A stretch of 64,000 bases of DNA from Pseudomonas mosselii (GCF_003205295.1 NZ_QJRP01000005.1:186001-250000); one strand, 5' to 3'; numbered from the stretch's first letter, positions 46,465 to 55,971 are shown. Program-made: numbers and translations. The notes: a model not told the origin generated them from the sequence alone.

Positions 46465-47964
46465 ATGAGCCACTCGACCGGTATCGAGACCAATGGCGTC
46501 GAACAGATCCCCGACGATCAACGCGACGCCGCCCCGCTGGACCTGTTCCGCCTGATCTTCGGCGGCGCCAACACCTTCGCCACCGCCGTGCTGGGCAGCT
46601 TCCCGGTGCTGTTCGGGCTGTCATTCCAGGCCGGGGTCTGGGCGATTTTGCTCGGCGTCGGCGTGGGCGCGCTGATCCTCGCGCCGATGGGCCTGTTCGG
46701 CGCGCTCAACGGCACCAACAACGCGGTATCGTCCGGCGCGCACTTCGGCGTGCACGGGCGTATCGTCGGCTCGTTCCTGTCGTTGCTGACCGCCGTGGCG
46801 TTCTTCTCGCTGTCGGTGTGGAGCTCGGGCGATGCCCTGGTCGGCGGCGCCAAGCGCCTGGTCGGCCTGCCGGAAACCGACCTGACCCTGGGCCTGGCCT
46901 ACGGTCTGTTCGCGGTGCTGGTGCTGGTGGTGTGCATCTTTGGTTTTCGCTTCATGCTGTGGGTCAACAAGATCGCGGTGTGGGCCTCGAGCCTGCTGTT
47001 CCTGCTGGGTATCTTCGCCTTCGCCGGGCCCTTTGACGCGGGCTACGCCGGCAGCGTCAACCTCGGCCAGGCCGGTTTCTGGGCGGCGTTCGTCGGCGCG
47101 GCGATCCTGGCCATGAGCAACCCGGTGTCGTTCGGCGCGTTCCTCGGCGACTGGTCGCGTTATATCCCGCGCGAAACCGCCAAGTCACGCATCATGCTGG
47201 CGGTGATCCTGGCCCAGGCCGCCACGCTGATCCCGTTCCTGTTCGGCCTGTGCACCGCCACCCTGGTGGCCAGCCAGGCGCCGGACTACATCGCCGCCAA
47301 CAACTACGTCGGCGGCCTGCTGGCGATCTCGCCGGGCTGGTTCTTCCTGCCGGTGTGCCTGATCGCGGTGATCGGCGGCATGTCCACCGGCACCACGGCG
47401 CTGTATGGCACCGGCCTGGACATGTCCAGCGTGTTCCCGCGCCTGCTCAGCCGCGCCGCCGCCACCCTGCTGATCGGCGTGCTGGCCATCGGCTTCATCT
47501 TCGTCGGCCGCTTTACCTTCAACCTGGTGCAGAGCGTGTCGACCTTCGCCGTGCTGATCATCACCTGCACAAGCCCGTGGATGGTGATCATGATCCTCGG
47601 CCTGATCACCCGCCGCGGCTTCTACCACGCCGACGACCTGCAGGTGTTCACCCGTGGCCAGCAGGGCGGTCACTACTGGTTCGACCATGGCTGGAACTGG
47701 CGCGGCATGGGCGCGTGGGTCCCCAGCGCGGCCATCGGCCTGTGCTTCGTCAACCTGCCCGGGCAGTTCGTCGGCCCGCTGGGCGAACTGGCCGGCGGCA
47801 TCGACCTGAGCCTGCCGGTGACCCTCGGCATCGCCGCCGTGCTGTACCTGATCCTGCTCAACCTGTTCCCTGAACCCGCTGGCGTGTACGGCCCCCGTGG
47901 CCCGCGCTGGGTGCGCTGCAAAAGTACGCCCGTAAAGCCCGTGACCACCGCCGAAATGGCCTGA
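46465..47964 (+). CDS. Purine-cytosine permease-type transporter (NCS1 family)
   Basis: The protein has 499 residues and about 12 membrane segments. The N-terminal PLDLFRLIFGGANTFATAVL and GALNGTNNAVSSGAHFGVHG regions belong to the NCS1 cytosine/purine/hydantoin family. The substrate is not readable from sequence. It lies 13 bases before an aldehyde dehydrogenase gene. GCGCTGGAGC precedes the ATG. Confidence 0.85.
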   Translation: MSHSTGIETNGVEQIPDDQRDAAPLDLFRLIFGGANTFATAVLGSFPVLFGLSFQAGVWAILLGVGVGALILAPMGLFGALNGTNNAVSSGAHFGVHGRIVGSFLSLLTAVAFFSLSVWSSGDALVGGAKRLVGLPETDLTLGLAYGLFAVLVLVVCIFGFRFMLWVNKIAVWASSLLFLLGIFAFAGPFDAGYAGSVNLGQAGFWAAFVGAAILAMSNPVSFGAFLGDWSRYIPRETAKSRIMLAVILAQAATLIPFLFGLCTATLVASQAPDYIAANNYVGGLLAISPGWFFLPVCLIAVIGGMSTGTTALYGTGLDMSSVFPRLLSRAAATLLIGVLAIGFIFVGRFTFNLVQSVSTFAVLIITCTSPWMVIMILGLITRRGFYHADDLQVFTRGQQGGHYWFDHGWNWRGMGAWVPSAAIGLCFVNLPGQFVGPLGELAGGIDLSLPVTLGIAAVLYLILLNLFPEPAGVYGPRGPRWVRCKSTPVKPVTTAEMA

Positions 47965-47977
47965 CTGGAATCCGACC

Positions 47978-49408
47978 ATGACCACACCTCACTACATCGA
48001 CGGCCGCTGGGTCGAAGGCCAGGGCAACGACTGCATCGTTATTCACAACCCGTCCGACGGCCAGCCGTTCGCCGAACTGATGGCCGCCAGCAGCGCCCAG
48101 GTCGACCAGGCCGTGGCTGCCGCGCGCCGTGCCCTGGCATCGTGGAAGACAGTCAGCGCCGCCGAGCGCGCCACCTACCTGCGCGGCTTCGCCGAACAGC
48201 TGGGTCAGCGCCGCGACGAACTGATCGCCCTGCAGATGCGCAACAACGGCAAGCCGCGCCATGAGGCCGAAATCGACCTGGACGACGCCATCGCCACCTT
48301 CGCCTATTACGCAGACCTCGCCGAGCAACTGCCGGCGAAGAACCGCGACGTGCCCCTGGCCGCGCCGGGCTTCACTGCCCGCACCCGTCTGGAACCGGTG
48401 GGTGTGGTCGGCCTGATCGTGCCGTGGAACTTCCCGCTGGTGACCAGTGCCTGGAAGCTCGCCCCGGCCCTGGCGGCCGGCTGCACCGTGGTGCTCAAAC
48501 CTTCCGAGGTCACCCCGCTGATCGAGCAGGCCTACGGCCAGATCGCCGAGGTGCTGGGCCTGCCGGCCGGCGTGCTGAACATCGTGGGCGGCAAGGCCGA
48601 GACCGGCGCCGCCCTGAGTGGCCACAACGGCCTGGACAAGCTGTCGTTCACCGGCAGCAACGGCGTTGGCAGCCAGGTGATGCGCGCCGCCGCCGCCCAG
48701 TGCCGGCCGGTGACGCTGGAGCTGGGCGGCAAGTCGGCCATCGTGGTGTTCGACGATTGCGATGTCGACCAGGCGGTGGAGTGGATCGTCGCCGGCATCA
48801 CCTGGAACGCCGGGCAGATGTGCTCGGCCACCTCGCGCCTGCTGGTGCAGGACGGCATCGCCGACGCCCTGCTGCCGCGCTTGCAGGCGGCGCTGGAAGC
48901 ATTGCGCGTGGGCAACCCGCTGGCGGAAGAAGTGGACATGGGACCGCTGACCAGCCAGGCGCAGTGGCTCAAGGTCGCCGGCTATTTCGCCACCGCCCGC
49001 GAAGAGGGCCTGAAGTGCCTGGCCGGCGGCAAGGCGCTGGACCGTGACGGCTGGTTCGTCAGCCCGACGCTGTACGTGGATGTGCCCGAAAGCAGCCGTC
49101 TATGGAGTGAGGAAATCTTCGGCCCGGTGCTCTGCGCACGGCGCTTCAGCACCGAGGCCGAGGCCATCGCCCAGGCCAACGACAGCCGCTTCGGGCTAGT
49201 GGCCACCGTCTGCTCCGCCGACCTGGAACGCGCCGAGCGCGTCGCCGACGCGCTGGAGGTCGGGCATGTGTGGATCAACTCGGTGCAGGCGGTGTTCGTC
49301 GAGACCTCGTGGGGCGGGACCAAGGGCAGCGGCATTGGCCGAGAGCTTGGGCCTTGGGGGCTTTCGGGGTATCAGTCGGTGAAGCATGTGACGCGGTGTT
49401 TGGGGTGA
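47978..49408 (+). CDS. Aldehyde dehydrogenase (betaine-aldehyde dehydrogenase-like)
   Basis: The protein has 476 residues. It carries the NAD(P)-binding FTGSNGVGSQVM, the general-base glutamate LELGGKSA and the catalytic cysteine in NAGQMCSATSRLL. PWNFPLVTSAWKLAPALAAG is typical. Of the family it most resembles betaine/aminoaldehyde dehydrogenases. It is last gene of the operon with the permease, so it should oxidise an aldehyde formed from the imported compound. Confidence 0.9.
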   Translation: MTTPHYIDGRWVEGQGNDCIVIHNPSDGQPFAELMAASSAQVDQAVAAARRALASWKTVSAAERATYLRGFAEQLGQRRDELIALQMRNNGKPRHEAEIDLDDAIATFAYYADLAEQLPAKNRDVPLAAPGFTARTRLEPVGVVGLIVPWNFPLVTSAWKLAPALAAGCTVVLKPSEVTPLIEQAYGQIAEVLGLPAGVLNIVGGKAETGAALSGHNGLDKLSFTGSNGVGSQVMRAAAAQCRPVTLELGGKSAIVVFDDCDVDQAVEWIVAGITWNAGQMCSATSRLLVQDGIADALLPRLQAALEALRVGNPLAEEVDMGPLTSQAQWLKVAGYFATAREEGLKCLAGGKALDRDGWFVSPTLYVDVPESSRLWSEEIFGPVLCARRFSTEAEAIAQANDSRFGLVATVCSADLERAERVADALEVGHVWINSVQAVFVETSWGGTKGSGIGRELGPWGLSGYQSVKHVTRCLG

Positions 49409-49474
49409 GTAGCTGAGCCCTTTCACAGGGCGCGTGAGGCTGGCAGGTGTTCGACGGCAGCCTTGCAGCGCCTG

Positions 49475-49731
49475 CGAGATCGAGCGCCGCCCGCGCGGCG
49501 CATCGTGACGCAAGGCCGCTCCCACATTTGTTGCAACGTACCGAACCTGTCAGGCCATGGTTGCCCGCCTTGGTGCCTGTCTTGAGACAGGTGAGGCGCC
49601 AGTGGTGCCTACACTGAAACCGCGTCGTACCAACAAGGCGGACCCGGTAATGGCACAGGATTGACTGGCCCGAAACAGATGTAGGAGCGGCCTTGCGTCG
49701 CGATGCGCCGCGCGGGCGGCGCTCGATCTCG
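49475..49731. repeat. Long inverted repeat of a second REP family
   Basis: The left arm at 49475-49525 and the right arm at 49681-49731 are near-perfect reverse complements of about 50 bases, each containing CGCCGCCCGCGCGGCG and a GGCCGCTCCYAC end. About 155 unique bases lie between. They resemble paired REPs of the GTAGGAGCGGCC type. A lone half REP (CAAGCCCGCTCCCACGA) follows near 49828. No gene was found from 49409 to 49927. Confidence 0.85.
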
Positions 49732-49927
49732 TAAGCGCCTCAAAACAAACGTCGTACACCTGGGCGCCGGCACGCGACAGTCTTCAGTATCCTCGAAAGC
49801 CCAGCCCTCCATTCCCATCGAGGGTCAAGCCCGCTCCCACGACAACCCGCGCTACTTCTGCCCAGCCTCATTGATCCAGCGGGCAATGGCGCACTTGCGA
49901 TCTGATCATTTGCATCACCTGCCACAC

Positions 49928-50254
49928 TCAAATCCAACGCTTCGGCCTACTCATAAGGTTTTGAAGGCATTGGTTTTCCTTGAGCGGGTAATATTCGAGG
50001 TTGTCGATGAACGCTTCAAATGCCTCATCACCGACCACGAATGGCTGAGACTCCAATTCATCCACCTCCGAGACAGGATTGTTCGGCCTTTCGTCATACG
50101 CAAGATTCGTGTCTTTCAAAATCACCTCCTTGGAAGCAATGACCAGAACCACATCGCCAGGCCAATCATTCTGGCCAATCTCAGAGCGATAAAAACCCTG
50201 CCTGTGCAAATCAGCCTTGCCTGTCAGAGATTTCCGAACCTGAAACAAAGTGCT
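49928..50254 (-). pseudogene. Remnant of a low-GC gene, possibly an immunity-type protein
   Basis: About 106 codons are open from 50254 down to 49928 and give a plausible acidic protein with DVVLVIASKEVILKDTNLAY and ESQPFVVGDEAFEAFIDNLE. GC is clearly lower than in the surroundings. The frame is closed upstream by TGA at 50255-50257 and has no ATG or GTG near its start (only TTG at 50248), so the N-terminus is missing. Its acidic nature and base composition resemble small immunity genes of contact-dependent toxins, but I do not recognise a family. Confidence 0.4.
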
Positions 50255-50361
50255 TCAAAGCAGAACAGCTTGGGAATTACCCTACGCACGCTGCCGACGC
50301 GTCTGAATTGTCGAGGACCATCAGCAGGACTAACTTCCCTAGGTCGTCTTACCGGCGACCA

Positions 50362-50474
50362 GGGGTGAGAGCCTGCCACCGTCGAAATGAAGTACGCAGC
50401 ACTGCCATGGCGGCTGTGCGCGGGCAGGCCCAGGCCTGGCCGGCATTTGCTCATTTCGACCGGTCTCTCACCCC
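50362..50474. other. Composite inverted repeat of unknown function
   Basis: Outer arms GGGGTGAGAG and CTCTCACCCC enclose inner arms GTCGAAATGA and TCATTTCGAC, with about 60 bases in the middle. A further TCGAAATGAG copy lies at about 50531, next to the start of the DUF6124 gene. The element could fold as one long stem and may be a small mobile repeat or a leader structure. Confidence 0.55.
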
Positions 50475-50548
50475 GCGTACGGCTGCCACCCTCATCCTGT
50501 GAGAGGGATCTGGAGGCGGCACCTTTCCAATCGAAATGAGTGCTTCCC

Positions 50549-50806
50549 ATGAAAAAGATCGTTCCCGATCCACCCCCTGCCAAATCGCTCAACCGCCCCT
50601 TCTTCACCATCAACGACGATATGCCCACCACCGAGGCGCTGCTTCACGCCATCCAGCTGATGCGTGGTATCGAAGACACCATCGACGAGTACTGCTGCGC
50701 CCTGGCCGGCGAACCCGGACTGGGAATGCTGGTGAACGCCGCGCACAACATGCAGATGGGGCGGGCGTTGGCGGAATATGCGCTGAACCGCTGCTCTTGC
50801 GGCTGA
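50549..50806 (+). CDS. DUF6124/DUF3077-type small protein
   Basis: The protein has 85 residues, MKKIVPDPP then LNRPFFTINDDMPTTEALLH and a helical end (LVNAAHNMQMGRALAEYALN). This pattern is common in small pseudomonad proteins labelled DUF6124 or DUF3077. Function unknown; no signal peptide. I use the ATG at 50549, since the GTG at 50540 lacks support. Confidence 0.75.
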   Translation: MKKIVPDPPPAKSLNRPFFTINDDMPTTEALLHAIQLMRGIEDTIDEYCCALAGEPGLGMLVNAAHNMQMGRALAEYALNRCSCG

Positions 50807-50834
50807 CGCCAGGAGACCTGCCCTGCGCGATCCC

Positions 50835-50950
50835 TGTAGGAGCGGCCTCGTGCCGCGAAAGGGGCGCGTAGCGGCCCCAGGGTCTGCGCCACGAGACAGA
50901 TCGCCGGGGCCGCTTCGCAGCCCTTTCGTGGTACAAGGCCGCTCCTACAC
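50835..50950. repeat. REP pair (GTAGGAGCGGCC family)
   Basis: TGTAGGAGCGGCCTCGTGCC and the reverse complement end GGCCGCTCCTACAC enclose a GGGGCCGC-rich second stem. The same unit recurs at 52324-52442, so this gene is flanked on both sides. Confidence 0.9.
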
Positions 50951-51062
50951 AGGCAGGTGTAAATCCCGAACACACGGCCCCGGCACCCCGTGACTTTTGC
51001 CCTGCCCTGCGAAGTCACACCTCCTGGTAGCCCCACAATCACAACACCAGGCCAGCCCACCC

Positions 51063-52280
51063 ATGCATCCTCTTCGCACCGCCCTGCACAACGAACTGCA
51101 CGCCCGCCCGTCGCTGTACTTCGACGACCCGGCGCATGTCTTCCACCTTGCCGTGCTCGGCGACGCCAGCGCCTGCCAGGCCCTGTTGCAACGCTGCTGC
51201 CCCGAGGCCCCCGATACCCATGCGGCCCAGGGCATCACCCGGCTGTACGGCCACCCGTTCAAGTGGGAACGCCACACCGAATTCTTCACCCTGACCCTGG
51301 TGGTGCCCTGCACGACCCACGACAGCGACTGGCAACCCCTGCCCGCCGTGCTCGCCGAGGCCATCGCCCCGCAGGCGGCGCAGGTGATCAACGCCGTGCA
51401 GGTACTGGTTCGCGACGAACAGGACCTCGACCTCGGCCGCTATGGCTTCAAGGACCCCTGCGGGTCCAGCGTCGGCGGCGGCGATGCGGTGGTGTGGAGC
51501 GATTTCCGCCTGACCGAGGACGGCACCAACCGCTTCCTGTTCATCAACCGCCGGCTCAACGCCTACCGCCAGGGCCGCATGATCCGCCGCGTGCTGGAGA
51601 TCGAGACCTACCGCATGATGGCCTCGCTGACCCTGGACACGGCCAAGGCCCTGAGCCAGGAGCTGGACGACTTCGACGCCACCCTGGTGAGCCTTTCCGA
51701 GCGCGGCGCCAGCAGCGCGGCACACGACTCCAAGGCCCTGCTCGAAGCCATCGCCCACCTGTCGCGCCAGGTGGTCGACCGCACGGTGCAGACCCGCCAT
51801 CGTTTCGGCGCCAGTCAGGCCTATGCGCAGCTGGTGTTCGAACGCCTGGGCGAACTGCGTGAGAGCCATGTCGCCGACTGCCAGCGCCTGGGGGTGTTCA
51901 TCGAGCGACGCTTCAAGCCGACCCTGCGCTACTGCGCGGCCACCGAGCAGCGGCTGGAACAGCTGGCGAAGAACGTCGCCAACCTGGGCGACTTGTTGCA
52001 AGCCCGGGTACAGGTAGAGATGGAGGAGCAGAACGCCGAGATCCTGCGCAGCCTCAATGCCCGGGCCGACGCCCAGGTGAAGATCCAGCGGGCGGTGGAA
52101 GGCTTGTCGATCATTGCCATCACCTACTACCTGCTGAACCTGTTCAAGCTGCTGTATGGCGGGTTGAATGTGCTGGGGGCGGGATTGACGGCGCGGGAGG
52201 CGATGCTGGGGATGGCACCGGTGGCGGGGTTGGTGCTGCTGGTCATCCTGCTGCGGATTCGACGAGCCAAGCAGCATTGA
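51063..52280 (+). CDS. DUF3422 family membrane protein
   Basis: The protein has 405 residues starting MHPLRTALHNELHARPSLYF, the DUF3422 opening. The middle is helical and charged (residues 180-350), likely a coiled coil, and two membrane segments end the protein (IIAITYYLLNLFKLLYGGLN and MAPVAGLVLLVILLRI). The family is predicted to be an inner-membrane protein of unknown role. The open frame continues upstream to 50997, but ATG 51063 matches the family start. It stands alone between two REP pairs. Confidence 0.85.
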   Translation: MHPLRTALHNELHARPSLYFDDPAHVFHLAVLGDASACQALLQRCCPEAPDTHAAQGITRLYGHPFKWERHTEFFTLTLVVPCTTHDSDWQPLPAVLAEAIAPQAAQVINAVQVLVRDEQDLDLGRYGFKDPCGSSVGGGDAVVWSDFRLTEDGTNRFLFINRRLNAYRQGRMIRRVLEIETYRMMASLTLDTAKALSQELDDFDATLVSLSERGASSAAHDSKALLEAIAHLSRQVVDRTVQTRHRFGASQAYAQLVFERLGELRESHVADCQRLGVFIERRFKPTLRYCAATEQRLEQLAKNVANLGDLLQARVQVEMEEQNAEILRSLNARADAQVKIQRAVEGLSIIAITYYLLNLFKLLYGGLNVLGAGLTAREAMLGMAPVAGLVLLVILLRIRRAKQH

Positions 52281-52323
52281 AAACTTCGCGGGGCCAACCC
52301 GCGTCATCAAATCTTGCACGATC

Positions 52324-52442
52324 CCTGTAGGAGCGGCCTTGCGCCGCGAAAGGGCCGCGTAGCGGCCCCAGATTTCAGTGTTGAGCAAAGATCGTCGGGG
52401 CCGCTTTGCGGCCCTTTCGCGGCACAAGGCCGCTCCTACAAG
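52324..52442. repeat. REP pair (GTAGGAGCGGCC family)
   Basis: CTGTAGGAGCGGCCTTGCGC and its inverted copy ending CCGCTCCTACA, with the same internal GGGCCGC stems as the copy at 50835. It separates the convergent DUF3422 and MscS genes. Confidence 0.9.
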
Positions 52443-52455
52443 AGCCGAGATGGCC

Positions 52456-54858
52456 TCACGCCGGCTCGTCGGCCGGTCGCCCATTCTCCTGCACCAACAC
52501 CATGCTCTGCGGCGACGACAGGGCGATGCCCTCGTCGCGCAGGCGCCCGAGAATGGTGAACAGCAGGTCGCTGCGCGTACCCGACACCTGCCGCGGCGAG
52601 GCCACGTAACCGCTCACACCGATTACCATGCCGCTACTGGTCAGGTCCTTGAAGGTCACCGACGTGGCCGGCGCATCAAGGATCGACTCATGCTCCTTGT
52701 ACGCCGCCAGCAACACCTCGCGCACCTTCGCCGGATCAGTCTCCAGTGGCAGCGTCAGGGTGATGCCAACTACGCCCAGGGCATTGGCCATGGTCACGTT
52801 GCGCACGTTCTGCGAGATGAACTGCGAGTTAGGCACGATCACCGTCGAGCGGTCGGACATCTGGATCTCGGTGGCGCGCACGTTGATCCGGCGAATGTCG
52901 CCCTCGACACCGGCCAGGCTCACCCAGTCGCCCACCTTCACCGGGCGCTCGGTGAGCAGGATCAGGCCGGAGATGAAGTTCTGCACGATCTGCTGCAGGC
53001 CGAAACCGATACCCACCGACAGCGCACTGACCACCCAGGTCAGGCTGGTCAGGTTGATGTGCAGAGTGGACATCACCAGCATGGCCAGGAACAGGAAGCC
53101 CAGGTAGCCGACCAGGGTCACCAGCGAGGCGCGCATGCCGGCGTCCATGTCGGTTTCCGGCAGCAGGCGCTCGCTCAGCCAGCGCTTGACCACGCGGATG
53201 GCGAACCAGCCACCGAGGAAGATCGCCACGGCCAGGAAAATGTCCTGGGGCACGATGTTCAGGTTGCCCAGCACCTTGCCGCCGGTGCCGTCCCAGTCCG
53301 CAAGGCTCAACAGCAGCTCGCCCGGGCTGGTGCCCGAAGGCATGAACACCAGCAACGCGGCGGCGAACAGCAGCAGCGTGCGGCCGATGCCCGCCAGCAC
53401 CGTGCTGGCCTGGGCCTGGTGGCGTTGCTGCAGGCCGAGCGCCGAGGCCAGCGCCAGGCCACCGGGCTGGCGAGGCGACAGCAGGGTTTCGCACAGGTCG
53501 CCGAACACCGTGACCAGCAGGTAGGCGCAGACCACCACCACGCTGATCCACAGCAGCTTGGCAGTGAGGAAGTAGGCCAGCGTCAGGTAGCCGGCCAGCA
53601 GGGTCAGCAGGATCGCCAGCACCCACACCACGATCACGAACGGGATCAGCCCGGCCAGGCCCTTGGGCCGCTCCAGGTCATGCTGGCGGTGGGCACGGCG
53701 ATAGCGCAGCAGGGCCACGACGAACAGCAGCGATACCACCAGCGCGGTCAGGCCGTTGGTGGCAAGGGTCAGCGCCAGGCTGGTGCCGATCACGCTGTTG
53801 ATGCGTTCCTGGGTCAGCAGCACCATCAGCGCCAGGGCCAGGACCTTGGGGAACCAGCCCAGGGCACTGGCTACTTCGTCGGCGATCGGCGGCAGGCGCC
53901 AGGACGGGCGCTGCAACATCAGCATGGCGCGGCCCAGGCCCGAAATGAAGGCACTGAAGATCACCAGGGTGAGGATGTGGTTGGTCAGGCTGGCGAGGTC
54001 CGCGCCAAGGTCCGCACTGCTCTCCAGGCCCCAGCGCAGCAACGACACCGAGCCGGAAATGGTGCCCAGGGTCGCCAGGCTGACACTCAGCGCCAGGGCG
54101 CTGCGGCGCAGGCGGCCTTCGGGCAGCCAGCGGATCATGGCATCGGCCAGCAGTCGCTCCAGTACTCGCCGCACCAGGGTCCAGACCAGCACCGCCGCCA
54201 CCAGCGCGGTGATGAACAGCCAGCGGTGCTCGGCGCTGAAGGCGCTGGCCATGGCGTCCGACACCTCGCCACGCAGGTCGCGCAGGCGCGCCACGTCGTC
54301 GTCGGTGGGGCGGATCAGGCTCGACCAGAATGCCGGGCTCAACGGGCTGGCGGCGCGGCTGGTGATCTGCGAGTTGAACAGGCTGCGGCGCAGGTTGACG
54401 ATCTGCGTCGACAGGTCACGGGCCGATTGGGTCAGCGTGGTGGCGTCCTTCTGCTCGGCGACCACCTTGTTCTTCTCGTCGTTGAGCTGCTTGCGCTGGC
54501 GAGTCAGGCTCTCGGCCTCCTCGGCCATCGGCGGGCCAAGCACGTTGAGCTGGTCGTCCAGGCGCTGCACGTCGGCGGTGCGCTGGGTGACCAGCACATC
54601 GGCCTGGCGCTGCACCTGCAAGGCCGACTGGCGCAACTGCGCGAGCAGGTCGTCGTTGGCGTTGCTGGTGACGCCCTGGCGGATCTGGTCGAGCCGTTCG
54701 CTCAACTCCTCCAGGCTGGCGTTCTCGTCCAGCACCTGCTGCTCGGCCACGGCCAGGCGCGATACCGGCGTGGCTGGCGCGGCCCAGGCCGGCACGGCCA
54801 GGCACAACAGCAGGGCGAAAATCCCCGCATAGAATCGGTCAAGGCTGACACGCCTCAT
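52456..54858 (-). CDS. Large MscS-type mechanosensitive channel with DUF3772 domain
   Basis: The protein has 800 residues. A signal peptide (LLLCLAVPAWAAP) leads to a periplasmic helical DUF3772 domain (residues about 30-190), then about ten membrane helices. The MscS pore helix and beta domain occur around 585-700 (VVSALSVGIGFGLQQIVQNF, then VKVGDWVSLAGVEGDIRRI). It is related in layout to E. coli YbiO and MscK and should open on membrane tension to relieve osmotic shock. It is the only gene in its transcript; 54 bases to ada. Confidence 0.92.
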   Translation of the reverse strand: MRRVSLDRFYAGIFALLLCLAVPAWAAPATPVSRLAVAEQQVLDENASLEELSERLDQIRQGVTSNANDDLLAQLRQSALQVQRQADVLVTQRTADVQRLDDQLNVLGPPMAEEAESLTRQRKQLNDEKNKVVAEQKDATTLTQSARDLSTQIVNLRRSLFNSQITSRAASPLSPAFWSSLIRPTDDDVARLRDLRGEVSDAMASAFSAEHRWLFITALVAAVLVWTLVRRVLERLLADAMIRWLPEGRLRRSALALSVSLATLGTISGSVSLLRWGLESSADLGADLASLTNHILTLVIFSAFISGLGRAMLMLQRPSWRLPPIADEVASALGWFPKVLALALMVLLTQERINSVIGTSLALTLATNGLTALVVSLLFVVALLRYRRAHRQHDLERPKGLAGLIPFVIVVWVLAILLTLLAGYLTLAYFLTAKLLWISVVVVCAYLLVTVFGDLCETLLSPRQPGGLALASALGLQQRHQAQASTVLAGIGRTLLLFAAALLVFMPSGTSPGELLLSLADWDGTGGKVLGNLNIVPQDIFLAVAIFLGGWFAIRVVKRWLSERLLPETDMDAGMRASLVTLVGYLGFLFLAMLVMSTLHINLTSLTWVVSALSVGIGFGLQQIVQNFISGLILLTERPVKVGDWVSLAGVEGDIRRINVRATEIQMSDRSTVIVPNSQFISQNVRNVTMANALGVVGITLTLPLETDPAKVREVLLAAYKEHESILDAPATSVTFKDLTSSGMVIGVSGYVASPRQVSGTRSDLLFTILGRLRDEGIALSSPQSMVLVQENGRPADEPA

Positions 54859-54912
54859 CGAATGTTCCTCTACACAACTCGACAGGGCGTGAATTCTACG
54901 CGGTCTGGAGGC

Positions 54913-55971
54913 TCAGGAGAGTGCCGTCTCTCGGTCCAGCAGCTGACGCTTGCGTTCGATGCCCCAACGGTAGCCGCTGAGGTCGCCGTCGCGGCGCACC
55001 ACCCGGTGGCAGGGAATGGCCACGGCGATCGCGTTGGCCGCGCAGGCCTGGGCCACCGCCCGCACGGCCTTGGGCGCGCCGATGCGCTCGGCGATGTCGG
55101 TGTAGCTGACCGTGGTCCCGGCCGGCACCTCGCGCAGCGCCTGCCAGACCCGCTCCTGGAACGCCGTGCCCTGCACATCCAGGGGTAGCGCCAGCCCCAG
55201 GGCAGGGGCCTCGACGAAGCCGATCACCTCGGCCACCAGCCGCTCGAAGGTGGCATCACCACCGATCAGCTGGGCCTTGGGGAACTTGTCCTGCAGGTCC
55301 TTGAGCAGGGGCTCGGGCTCGTCACCGAGCAGGATCGCGCAGATGCCCCGTTCGCTCTGGGCCACCAGGATCGCGCCCAGGGCGCACTGGGCCAGGGCGA
55401 AGCGGATGGTCGCGCCCTGGCCGCCGGCACGGTATTCCCTCGGCAGCATGCCCAGGCGCTCGCCAGCGCTTTCGTAGAAGCGGCTGTTGGAGTTGTAGCC
55501 GGCGTCGAAGATGGCTTCGGTGACGCTGCCGGCGCCGTCCAGATGCTGGCGCAGGCGCTGGGCGCGAAAGGCCGAGGCATAGGCCTTGGGGGTCAGCCCG
55601 GTCTCGGCCTTGAACAGGCGGTGCAGGTGAAATGGGCTGACGTTCAGCTCGTTGCCGAGCTGGTCGAGGTTGGGTGCGTTTTCGCTGGCCTCGATCAGCC
55701 GACAAGCGCGTGCCACCAGCTCGGTGCGCCGGTTGCCCTGCCCGCCCTTGCAGCGCTTGCAGGGGCGGTAGCCGGCGGCCTCGGCCTGGGCGGCGGTGCC
55801 GAAGAACTCGACGTTCTCGCGCTTGGCCAGGCGCGACTTGCAGGCGGGCTGGCAATACACGCCGGTGGTGCGCACGGCGTAGACGAAATGGCCGGTGGCG
55901 GCTGTGTCGCGGGCCTGAACGGCGTGCCAGCGTTCGGCGTCGGTGGTGAAGGTGGTCGGGGCGGGCTTCAT
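54913..55971 (-). CDS. ada: Bifunctional Ada regulator/O6-methylguanine-DNA methyltransferase
   Basis: The protein has 352 residues. The N-terminal zinc domain has C40 and C44 (GVYCQPACKSR) and C71 and C74 (RPCKRCKG), of which C40 should accept methyl groups from phosphotriesters. An AraC-type helix-turn-helix (about 85-180) follows, then the methyltransferase with the PCHRVV motif, C321. All key residues are present, so it should be active in both repair and adaptive response. The AlkA-type gene follows upstream in the same direction. Confidence 0.96.
   Translation of the reverse strand: MKPAPTTFTTDAERWHAVQARDTAATGHFVYAVRTTGVYCQPACKSRLAKRENVEFFGTAAQAEAAGYRPCKRCKGGQGNRRTELVARACRLIEASENAPNLDQLGNELNVSPFHLHRLFKAETGLTPKAYASAFRAQRLRQHLDGAGSVTEAIFDAGYNSNSRFYESAGERLGMLPREYRAGGQGATIRFALAQCALGAILVAQSERGICAILLGDEPEPLLKDLQDKFPKAQLIGGDATFERLVAEVIGFVEAPALGLALPLDVQGTAFQERVWQALREVPAGTTVSYTDIAERIGAPKAVRAVAQACAANAIAVAIPCHRVVRRDGDLSGYRWGIERKRQLLDRETALS

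Noticed and set aside
50224-50631. 135-codon minus-strand frame across the nested inverted repeat
   Set aside because: Low-quality composition, no family resemblance, and it runs across the inverted repeat and start of the DUF6124 gene.
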